DNA of 64,000 nucleotides from CAYUIS01 sp964444825 (GTDB taxonomy: Bacteria > Chloroflexota > Anaerolineae > B4-G1): contig CAYUIS010000004.1 in assembly GCA_964444825.1 (NCBI GenBank), positions 5,823 to 69,822 of the forward strand. The letters are read 5' to 3'. Positions 58,189 to 64,000 of this stretch are shown piece by piece. The notes under the pieces were generated by a model. That model was given only the letters and a program-made list of their open reading frames with translations, ran no database searches and was not told the origin of the DNA. Positions within the stretch are counted from its first letter, which is position 1; the number at the start of each line of letters is the position of its first letter. The position numbers and the translations under genes were made by a program.

Positions 58189-58204
58189 TCCCCTCGATAA
58201 CAGA

Positions 58205-58690
58205 CTATAGCTTACTGGCCAGATCAGCAAATGACTTTGATTTCTCACCTGGCACGGTAAGGAGGGTGATCTCTACACCCTGTTCCAATAGATACTTGAG
58301 GATGACGATCTCTTCTTTCGACGCGGCAATGTTCTTAAAGATGTTCTTGCGCCCTGGCCCACTGCCGATGCCACCGATGTTAAGTGCGCTGAACGCTAGC
58401 CCTCCATCGTGTAGCTGTCGTGCCGTCTGGGGCGATTTCATCAGCACCATCGTGGCTCCCCGGTTGGGCGCGTTCTCACCCAGGGCATCGATGCCCTCCT
58501 GGATCGAGAGCACATCCACCTCGAGGCCCGGCGGCGCGGCCAGGCTCAGTACCTCCTGCATGAACGAATCCGCCGCCACGCCGTCATCTACGATGACAAT
58601 GCGGGTGAAACGCCGGTGCTTGCACCACACGGCGATCACCTGCCCGTGGATCAGACGATCGTCGATCCGAACCAGCCCTAATTCCTCGAT
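58205..58690 (-). CDS. PTS mannose-family IIB component, probable ATC start
   Basis: A 161-residue phosphocarrier if read from ATC at 58690. The conserved phosphorylation motif RIDDRLIHGQV is encoded at 58640-58669, upstream of any ATG, GTG or TTG in frame; the first standard start (GTG 58639) would remove it. A TGA at 58694-58696 closes the frame, and AAGGAGG lies 6 bases before ATC (3 before ATT at 58693). With the ATC start the active His is residue 15, the position of the phospho-His in known IIB proteins such as LevE. The rest matches IIB (MVLMKSPQTARQLHDGG, LNIGGIGSG). Confidence 0.85.
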   Translation of the reverse strand: MEELGLVRIDDRLIHGQVIAVWCKHRRFTRIVIVDDGVAADSFMQEVLSLAAPPGLEVDVLSIQEGIDALGENAPNRGATMVLMKSPQTARQLHDGGLAFSALNIGGIGSGPGRKNIFKNIAASKEEIVILKYLLEQGVEITLLTVPGEKSKSFADLASKL

Positions 58691-58727
58691 AATTCACCTC
58701 CTTGTTATACGAATACCTGCACACTGA

Positions 58728-59123
58728 CTACCTATGCAGCATCGGCCCCAAGTTCTTGACCGATTCCTGCCCTGCCCGGGTGATTTCCTCTGCCAGATCT
58801 GATAGCGAGGCGTCATCGCGCGACATGATCAGCTCCAGCAACATCGGAAGATTCGCGCCGGTCACACACTCTACGTTGTCCTTAAGGACCTGGCGGGCGG
58901 CGACGTTATACGGCGTGCCACCAAACAGGTCGATAAGTATCAACGTTTCCTCCCCCTCGATCGGCCGCAGTGCTGCTTCGAGCTTTTCTCCAAAACCTTC
59001 CGGGCTATCTTCGGGGAGAAGGGAGACGGAATACAGACTCTCCGTCGCGCCAACGATCATCTCGGCAGCGCGGAACAGCGCGTCGCCGAGGTCGGCGTGA
59101 GAGACTAGCACGATGTTGATCAT
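58728..59123 (-). CDS. PTS mannose-family IIA component
   Basis: A 131-residue IIA domain protein: MINIVLVSHADLGDALF places the phosphorylatable His at residue 9, and LILIDLFGGTPYNVAA is the signature of the EIIA-Man fold. The C-terminus has GANLPMLLELIM, also conserved. ATG at 59123 follows AGGAG at about 10 bases. It receives phosphate from HPr (61022-61291) and passes it to IIB downstream. Confidence 0.94.
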   Translation of the reverse strand: MINIVLVSHADLGDALFRAAEMIVGATESLYSVSLLPEDSPEGFGEKLEAALRPIEGEETLILIDLFGGTPYNVAARQVLKDNVECVTGANLPMLLELIMSRDDASLSDLAEEITRAGQESVKNLGPMLHR

Positions 59124-59130
59124 AGAGACG

Positions 59131-59877
59131 CTACTCCTGTTCGTCCAAGTGCATACCCAGCCGATACCACTCCCCGCAGTAGGAGGCGAGGGCAAACTCG
59201 ACCACCTCCCCTGTGTCCAAAAAGGTCGTGCGCTCCGTGCGCAACACAGCCGCGGGATAGGTGAGATTCAGCAACTCCATCTCCCGCTGGTCTGCCAGGG
59301 CAGCGTATACCTGTTCCTCAGCGTGCATCAGCCTCAGGCCATACTCTCGGCGCAGAAGCAGAAACACCGATTCCTCCGCCAAGTTGTGCTGCAATATCTG
59401 CGGGCACAGTCGATGGTTGAGGTATATGATGTGAAGAGCCAACGGAACGTCGTTGATCAGACGGAGCCGCTCCAGCCGCACCACTTCGTTATCAGAGTCC
59501 GGCTGATAACCCATTGCTCCGACTATGGCGGGCGGCGGGGACATGAGCAGCCTGGCGTCGAGCAAGTGGTTGGAGGGATTGACGCCCTCGCGGCGGGCGT
59601 CTTCGGAGAAGCCCGTCAGCGAAACCCTGATGGTGACCTGGGATTGGGGTTTGGTCACGAAAGCACCGCGGCCTGGCACTGTTCGAATCAGGCCGGTGAG
59701 ATTCAGGTCACGGAGAGCTTCACGGACAGTCGTGCGGCTGACGTCAAATTGCTCGCAGAGTTGCCGTTCGGAGGGGAGCACGTCGCCAGGACAAAGCACC
59801 CCTGCGGTTATCTGGGATGCAAGCAGGTCCCTTAGTTGGAGGTAGAGAGGAGTTGGACTTTGCTGGTCAAGGCCCAC
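59131..59877 (-). CDS. GntR-family (HutC/UTRA) transcriptional regulator
   Basis: A 248-residue regulator. The winged helix at about 10-75 has LPSERQLCEQFDVSRTTVREALRDL and TVPGRGAFV; the UTRA effector domain (about 95-240) includes VVRLERLRLINDVPLALHIIYL. GTG at 59877 is used, with GGAGG 6 bases upstream; the longer frame from GTG 59916 lacks a ribosome site. It heads the minus-strand PTS genes and is flanked by two TGGTACGTACCA palindromes, very probably its operators. UTRA domains bind sugar phosphates, so induction by the transported sugar phosphate is expected. Confidence 0.94.
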   Translation of the reverse strand: MGLDQQSPTPLYLQLRDLLASQITAGVLCPGDVLPSERQLCEQFDVSRTTVREALRDLNLTGLIRTVPGRGAFVTKPQSQVTIRVSLTGFSEDARREGVNPSNHLLDARLLMSPPPAIVGAMGYQPDSDNEVVRLERLRLINDVPLALHIIYLNHRLCPQILQHNLAEESVFLLLRREYGLRLMHAEEQVYAALADQREMELLNLTYPAAVLRTERTTFLDTGEVVEFALASYCGEWYRLGMHLDEQE

Positions 59878-59924
59878 CGATTGCCTCCATATGGAGCCGG
59901 ATCGTAGAACCGCCACACAAACGC

Positions 59925-59938
59925 CTGGTACGTACCAG
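59925..59938. promoter_or_regulatory. Operator 1, CTGGTACGTACCAG
   Basis: Perfect 14-bp palindrome about 12 bases downstream of the -10 box of the leftward promoter, in the untranslated leader of the gntR gene. Binding there should block the gntR-PTS operon. Confidence 0.75.
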
Positions 59939-59949
59939 TCACTACCGTG

Positions 59950-59978
59950 ATTCTATCACAAATCCCTGACGCTGTCAA
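59950..59978 (-). promoter_or_regulatory. Leftward promoter of gntR-PTS operon
   Basis: TTGACA (59978-59973) and TAGAAT (59955-59950) with a 17-base spacer, consensus-like. Transcription would begin near 59943, just before operator 1. Confidence 0.7.
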
Positions 59979-60002
59979 ATAGGCATACATCGGACCTGCC
60001 TG

Positions 60003-60030
60003 GTCAGGTCTGGTACGTACCAGACTTGAC
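60003..60030. promoter_or_regulatory. Operator 2, extended palindrome around TGGTACGTACCA
   Basis: An 18-bp perfect palindrome (60008-60025) within a 28-bp palindrome (60003-60030) with one mismatched pair. Its right arm overlaps the -35 box of the rightward promoter, so a bound regulator would block transcription of the EIIA-EIIB-HPr-EI genes. Confidence 0.75.
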
Positions 60031-60053
60031 CGGAATGTCATCTGTGCTATAAT
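60026..60053 (+). promoter_or_regulatory. Rightward promoter of ptsHI operon
   Basis: TTGACC (60026-60031) and TATAAT (60048-60053), 16-base spacer. It lies about 60 bases upstream of the first rightward PTS gene and is overlapped by operator 2. Confidence 0.7.
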
Positions 60054-60112
60054 CCTTTTCCTTGTCGTGGATCATTGAGATAGCATATCAGGGCGGCTTT
60101 TTCTGGAGGAAT

Positions 60113-60607
60113 ATGGAGATGACACAAGGGCAGGCTGACGCGAAGCAGTCCTGGACACGAGAGGACCTCGTGATCGTGTCAATGCAGGCCGAGAACGCAG
60201 CAGATGCAATTACCCAGTTGGGTGCACGGCTGCAGATGGGAGGCTTTGTGAAAGACTCCTGGGTGCAGGCCACGATTGAGCGAGAGAAAACTTTCGCAAC
60301 GGGCCTCCCCATACCGGGGATCGGGGTAGCGATTCCCCACACGGACGCAGAGCACGTCCTCCGGCAAGCCATCGCGGTCGGTGTGCTGGAGAAGCCGGTG
60401 GCATTCGGGGAGATGGGCAGCCTGGACAGTATGGTGCCGGTGCGGATCGTATGCGCGCTGGCGGTGGCTCACTCCGAGTCACTGATCATCATGCTGCAGC
60501 AACTGGTGGAGATCTTTCAGTGTCCAGACTTACTAAGCCAGATCGCTGAGGCACAGAGCCCGGCGGAAATCGTGGCGGTCTTTGAACGTCATCTCGGAAT
60601 CGGATAG
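60113..60607 (+). CDS. PTS fructose/galactitol-type EIIA protein
   Basis: A 164-residue EIIA of the PtsN/GatA fold. ATGLPIPGIGVAIPHTDAEHV carries the phosphorylatable His (about residue 76 from ATG 60113), and VRIVCALAVAHSESLIIMLQQL is the conserved core. Two close ATG codons (60113 and 60119) share the GGAGG at 60105-60109; the second has the better 9-base spacing. It precedes a GatB-like EIIB, HPr and EI; no matching EIIC gene is in the window. Confidence 0.92.
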   Translation: MEMTQGQADAKQSWTREDLVIVSMQAENAADAITQLGARLQMGGFVKDSWVQATIEREKTFATGLPIPGIGVAIPHTDAEHVLRQAIAVGVLEKPVAFGEMGSLDSMVPVRIVCALAVAHSESLIIMLQQLVEIFQCPDLLSQIAEAQSPAEIVAVFERHLGIG

Positions 60608-60688
60608 AAGCTCGTGGATGCGTAACCTTGACGGAATGTGCAGACTATGATGTAATAGGAAAAGACGATAACATATGCAGGGGGAGTG

Positions 60689-60973
60689 ATGGCAAAGAAA
60701 ACAGTAGCCGTGATCTGCGGCGCCTCCATAGCAACCAGCACGATCATCGCGGAGAAGCTGAAGCAGATCTTCGAGGAAGAGAATATAGACGCAGAGATAA
60801 ACAAGGGCTTGACAGCGGACGCGGACAAATTGGCCTCGAATGCTGACTTGATCGTTACTACCGCGTTCCTACGCACCGACTACGGCGTACCCGTGGTGAA
60901 CGGCGTGTCCTTCTTGACCGGGGTGGGTGTCGAAGAGGCAGTACGACAAATCCTAGAGATCCTGAGAAAGTAG
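60689..60973 (+). CDS. PTS galactitol-type EIIB (GatB-like)
   Basis: A 94-residue EIIB. The active Cys is residue 10 in AVICGASIATSTIIAEKL, the form ACGG-ATST seen in GatB, and PVVNGVSFLTGVGVEEA matches the conserved C-terminal part. ATG at 60689 follows GGGGGA; a GTG one codon earlier is also possible. Without an EIIC partner here, it may serve a membrane component elsewhere or a regulatory phosphorelay. Confidence 0.9.
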   Translation: MAKKTVAVICGASIATSTIIAEKLKQIFEEENIDAEINKGLTADADKLASNADLIVTTAFLRTDYGVPVVNGVSFLTGVGVEEAVRQILEILRK

Positions 60974-61021
60974 AATGCTGCAGAAATCAGATGACGTTAT
61001 CCTTCTGGTAGGAGCACGTTG

Positions 61022-61291
61022 ATGCCAGAAATCACATTGACTATCCAAAACAAAGTGGGCCTACACGCCCGGCCCGCCGCGCTGTTTGTTCAGACTGCCA
61101 AGCGATTTGATTGTGACATCAGGGTCACCCACGACGAGCGGGAGGCAAACGCTAAGAGTATTCTGAATGTGCTGACCCTGGGAGCCAGCCATGGCTCGGT
61201 GATCACTATCTACGCCGAGGGAGGGGACGCTGAACATGCACTGGTCGCATTGGAGACCCTGATCGGGGACGACTGTGGGGAGGGCGGGTGA
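61022..61291 (+). CDS. ptsH: Phosphocarrier protein HPr
   Basis: An 89-residue HPr. His15 (KVGLHARPA) is the phosphate acceptor from Enzyme I, and Ser46 (NAKSILNVL) is the regulatory site that HPr kinase uses in Gram-positive-type regulation. ATG at 61022 has AGGAG at about 7-8 bases. The stop overlaps the Enzyme I GTG start. Confidence 0.96.
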   Translation: MPEITLTIQNKVGLHARPAALFVQTAKRFDCDIRVTHDEREANAKSILNVLTLGASHGSVITIYAEGGDAEHALVALETLIGDDCGEGG

Positions 61292-63015
61292 AGACACTGC
61301 GCGGCATCGCTGCCTCGCGTGGAATTGCCATCGGCCCCTCCTTTCGCTTCCAGCGAACGGATCTGAGCTTTGACCGCTGCACCGTGGAGGACCCAACTGC
61401 CGAGTGGACGCGCTTCCAGGCTGCGCTGGACACGGCCTGCGTGCAACTATCAGATGTGTCCGCCAAAGCAGAGGCGGAGGTCGGGGCCGAGCAAGCCGCC
61501 ATCTTCCAGGCCCACACGATGATGCTGGAAGACCCTGAACTGCTGAACGCAGTGCAGACGATCATCGAAGGGCAATGTGTCAACGCCGAGGCCGCGTTGA
61601 GTGACGCCATCGAGATGTACGTGCAGATGTTGGAGGCACTAGACGACAAGTACCTCAGTGCCCGGGCCGCCGACGCGCGTGACGTCGTGACCCGCGTTCT
61701 GTGCATCCTCATCGGTGTGACTGAATCCCCTGCCGCTGGGCTGACCACGCCCTCCATCATCCTAGCACGCGACCTGACCCCCTCTGACACGGTGCTACTG
61801 GACAAATCGCTAGTACTGGGCCTTTGCACCGCTGAGGGAGGCGCGACCTCCCACACAGCCATCCTCGCTCGGGGACTAGGACTGCCGGCTGTCGTGGGGA
61901 CCGGACCGGACATCATGGAGGTGCCCGACGGCACGATGTTGGCACTGAGTGGCACCGACGGTGTGCTGTTGGTGAACCCAGACGAAAAGACCGTGGAGGC
62001 GTATCGGGGACAGCAGACGGCTACCGCCGTGATACTGGCGCAGGCCCAGGAGGAAGCTCTTGAGCCTGCCATCACCCGTGATGGTCATCAGGTCGAGGTG
62101 GTCGCCAATGTCGGCAACGTGGAGGGAGCACGGACAGCATTGGAAGCTGGTGCAGAGGGCATCGGCCTGCTGCGGACCGAGTTCCTTTACCTGGAACGAA
62201 ACTCACTACCCGATGAGGACGAGCAACATCGGGCTTACCGGGCTATCGTGGACGTGTTTGGTGACCAGCCGGTCATTCTGCGCACACTGGACGTCGGCGG
62301 CGACAAGGATCTACCCTACCTGGACTTGCCCCTGGAAGCGAATCCCTTTCTGGGCGTGCGGGCGATCCGGCTGTGCCTGGCGCAGCCCGAGCTCTTTCGT
62401 CCACAACTGCGGGCGGCGCTACGAGCCGGTGCTGGGCGCAATCTCAAGTTGATGTTCCCTATGGTAGCGACGGTCGCCGAGGTGCAGGCGGCCCGGGCTT
62501 TCTTGGAGGAATGCCGCACAGAACTGCTTGCCCAGGGACAGTCAGTGGCTGAGGATATGGAAGTGGGAATCATGGTCGAGGTCCCCGCCGCCGCGCTGAT
62601 GGCTGACCGCCTGGCAGCCGAGGTGGATTTCTTTTCCATTGGCACGAACGACCTGAGCCAGTATACACTGGCAGCCGATCGTACCAATGCGCAGGTTGCC
62701 GCCCTGGCAACAGGATTCCAGCCCGCTGTGCTACGCCTCGTGCGGGATGTCATCGTCGCTGCCCACGCCCAGGGCAAGTGGGTCGGGCTGTGCGGTGAAC
62801 TGGCCGGAGAGCCGCTGGCACTTCCCATCCTACTCGGTTTGGGGCTCGACGAGTTCAGCATGAATCCACCGGCTATTCCCTTGGCCAAGCAGATCATCCG
62901 TGATCTCATGCTGGACGAGGCCCGCGAGGTAGCTCAGGCCGCGCTGGAATTGGACAGCCCAGATGGGATAAAGGCGCTGGTGCGAGAGCGAGTACCCGCC
63001 GCCAACGTGGGATAG
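61288..63015 (+). CDS. ptsI: PTS Enzyme I (phosphoenolpyruvate-protein phosphotransferase)
   Basis: A 575-residue Enzyme I starting at GTG 61288, overlapping the ptsH stop by 4 bases. His189 (GGATSHTAILAR) is the phosphohistidine. The PEP-binding barrel has GIGLLRTEFLYL, LDVGGDKDLPYL, the catalytic Cys in WVGLCGELAGEP and FSIGTNDLSQYTLAADR. Length is normal. It supplies phosphate to HPr for both PTS branches in this locus. Confidence 0.97.
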   Translation: MKTLRGIAASRGIAIGPSFRFQRTDLSFDRCTVEDPTAEWTRFQAALDTACVQLSDVSAKAEAEVGAEQAAIFQAHTMMLEDPELLNAVQTIIEGQCVNAEAALSDAIEMYVQMLEALDDKYLSARAADARDVVTRVLCILIGVTESPAAGLTTPSIILARDLTPSDTVLLDKSLVLGLCTAEGGATSHTAILARGLGLPAVVGTGPDIMEVPDGTMLALSGTDGVLLVNPDEKTVEAYRGQQTATAVILAQAQEEALEPAITRDGHQVEVVANVGNVEGARTALEAGAEGIGLLRTEFLYLERNSLPDEDEQHRAYRAIVDVFGDQPVILRTLDVGGDKDLPYLDLPLEANPFLGVRAIRLCLAQPELFRPQLRAALRAGAGRNLKLMFPMVATVAEVQAARAFLEECRTELLAQGQSVAEDMEVGIMVEVPAAALMADRLAAEVDFFSIGTNDLSQYTLAADRTNAQVAALATGFQPAVLRLVRDVIVAAHAQGKWVGLCGELAGEPLALPILLGLGLDEFSMNPPAIPLAKQIIRDLMLDEAREVAQAALELDSPDGIKALVRERVPAANVG

Positions 63016-63095
63016 TCGTTTTCTTCCTCGGACGCCAAAGGGCCACAGGTCCCGATCCAGGCGCTGCCCGCCGGGGCTTTGACAAGGAGACCCAT

Positions 63096-63896
63096 ATGTC
63101 GCAGAGTGCTGATCAGCAGTCTCGCTTTTTGCCCTACCTCACGACTGAACATGTGGCCAACCTGCCCAAGGAGCAAGCGGTTGTGGTCCTACCGATTGCT
63201 TCGATCGAGCAACACGGTCCCCACCTGCCGATCTACACCGACAGTATTATCGTTCAAGAGGTCCTCAACCGTACCCTGGCGCTCCTGCCCAAAGGCTCGC
63301 CGGTCTGGGTTTTGCCTCTGCTACCCTATGGTCGAAGCAACGAACACGCCGGTTTTGCCGGAACTGTGACCTTGACCTCTGAGACGCTGATCCGGGTACT
63401 CAAAGAGATCGGCGCCAGTGTTGCCCGCAGCGGTTTCAAGCGTTTTGCCATCTTGAATGGCCACGGCGGCAACACCGAGATCATCGATTTCGTGATCCGG
63501 GACATTCGGGAGCAGACTGGCCTGCTGGTCTTTGCACTGCACCTGTACTTGCGGGTGGCGGTGCCTGTGCAAGAATTGACCGAGGCTGAGAAAACCTACG
63601 GGATCCACGCGGGCGACGTAGAGACCTCTATCCTTCTCAAGTGTCGCCCCGATCTGGTGAGAATGGAGCTAGCGCCGGCCGACCTGCCCACTCACCTACA
63701 GCGTATGGAATCTCCCCCGTTTATGGGCCCTCTTACTTTCGCCTGGTTGACCCAGGATATCACACCTACTGGCGTGTTGGGGGATGCGACGGCGGCCAAT
63801 CCGGCTAAGGGTGAGCGTTTTCTCGACGACGCGGCGCGCCAGACGGCCGATTTGTTGCAAGAGATCTGCGATTTCCGCTTTGCTGACGCCGAATAG
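63096..63896 (+). CDS. Creatininase-family amidohydrolase
   Basis: A 266-residue zinc amidohydrolase. IASIEQHGPHLP carries the Glu and His metal ligands, ILNGHGGN the second, and GIHAGDVETSILL the third, all in the family order. AAGGAG is 6 bases before the ATG. Creatininase relatives open creatinine or hydrolyse amides of cofactor precursors (MftE, ArfB). It follows ptsI by 80 bases on the same strand and could be transcribed with it. Creatinine is the classical substrate but the family is broad. Confidence 0.9.
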   Translation: MSQSADQQSRFLPYLTTEHVANLPKEQAVVVLPIASIEQHGPHLPIYTDSIIVQEVLNRTLALLPKGSPVWVLPLLPYGRSNEHAGFAGTVTLTSETLIRVLKEIGASVARSGFKRFAILNGHGGNTEIIDFVIRDIREQTGLLVFALHLYLRVAVPVQELTEAEKTYGIHAGDVETSILLKCRPDLVRMELAPADLPTHLQRMESPPFMGPLTFAWLTQDITPTGVLGDATAANPAKGERFLDDAARQTADLLQEICDFRFADAE

Positions 63897-63942
63897 ATGC
63901 CCTGGCTGACGACTTCAATGCGGCAGGGTGTGGCTTTGGACT

Positions 63943-63959
63943 CTGGCGAAAGGCGCCAG
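63943..63959. terminator. Weak hairpin after creatininase gene
   Basis: CTGGCG (63943-63948) and CGCCAG (63954-63959) with a 5-base loop, no T tract. It is the only feature seen in the last 104 bases. Confidence 0.3.
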
Positions 63960-64000
63960 TAGGCGTCGTGGCTCACAGCCTATACCTGGGTTGGCCAGGG

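Noticed and set aside
1..64000. tRNA, rRNA, insertion sequences or phage genes
   Set aside because: I saw no cloverleaf, rRNA-like segment or transposase or integrase motif, though I cannot run a covariance search.

Overview
The window looks like a GC-rich metagenome scaffold from an anaerobic bacterium. My best guess is Chloroflexota (Anaerolineae-like), from tandem double-FtsX permeases, NarL-type two-component pairs, three tungsten aldehyde:ferredoxin oxidoreductases (AOR), an ADP-forming acyl-CoA synthetase and many dispersed intergenic hairpins. No rRNA or tRNA is visible, so this is inference. A run of 100 N at 49319-49418 is a scaffold gap, and the left edge cuts a gene.

Region 1 (1-11.4 kb, minus strand) is an ABC exporter operon: an ATPase followed by five paralogous ~800-residue permeases (the last cut by the window edge), preceded by a 58-residue protein made of only the head and tail of such a permease. 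A divergent response regulator and histidine kinase (11.6-13.6 kb, plus) probably control it. Region 2 (13.6-18.9 kb) is an ABC-2 operon with two extra membrane proteins (minus), divergent from a second histidine kinase/response regulator pair (plus).

Region 3 (18.9-56.1 kb) is a 37-kb one-directional run on the minus strand. It combines enzymes typical of anaerobic N-heterocycle breakdown: two dihydropyrimidine-dehydrogenase-like flavoproteins, two cytosine-deaminase-type amidohydrolases, a dihydropyrimidinase/hydantoinase, HyuA/HyuB, a xanthine-dehydrogenase-like hydroxylase in the XdhD/YgfM arrangement, a carbamoyltransferase, three AORs with ferredoxins and MoaD-like carriers, indolepyruvate oxidoreductase with ADP-forming acyl-CoA synthetase, and a DMT transporter. 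Its upstream end holds a corrinoid methyltransferase set: an MtmB homologue with cysteine where archaeal MtmB has pyrrolysine, a corrinoid protein and a pyrrolysine-free MttB homologue, plus an ornithine-cyclodeaminase-like protein, a zinc alcohol dehydrogenase and a class I aldolase. The content parallels the E. coli yge/ygf-ssnA-xdhD purine cluster, but the AOR and methyltransferase parts are additional.

Region 4 (56.3-63.9 kb) is a phosphotransferase (PTS) locus. A GntR regulator, mannose-type IIA, IIB and a fused IIC-IID run leftward; a fructose/galactitol-type EIIA, a GatB-like EIIB, HPr, Enzyme I and a creatininase-family amidohydrolase run rightward. The divergent promoter carries two matching palindromic operators. 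The IIB gene appears to start at a non-standard ATC or ATT codon.

Seven copies of an inverted-repeat element (arms AGAAACCAGGTTTT) lie between or inside gene ends through much of the window. Two of them extend the C-termini of adjacent enzymes. No stretch over 300 bases lacks a gene; the longest gaps are 11384-11634 (promoters), 56068-56351 (terminators) and the N run.
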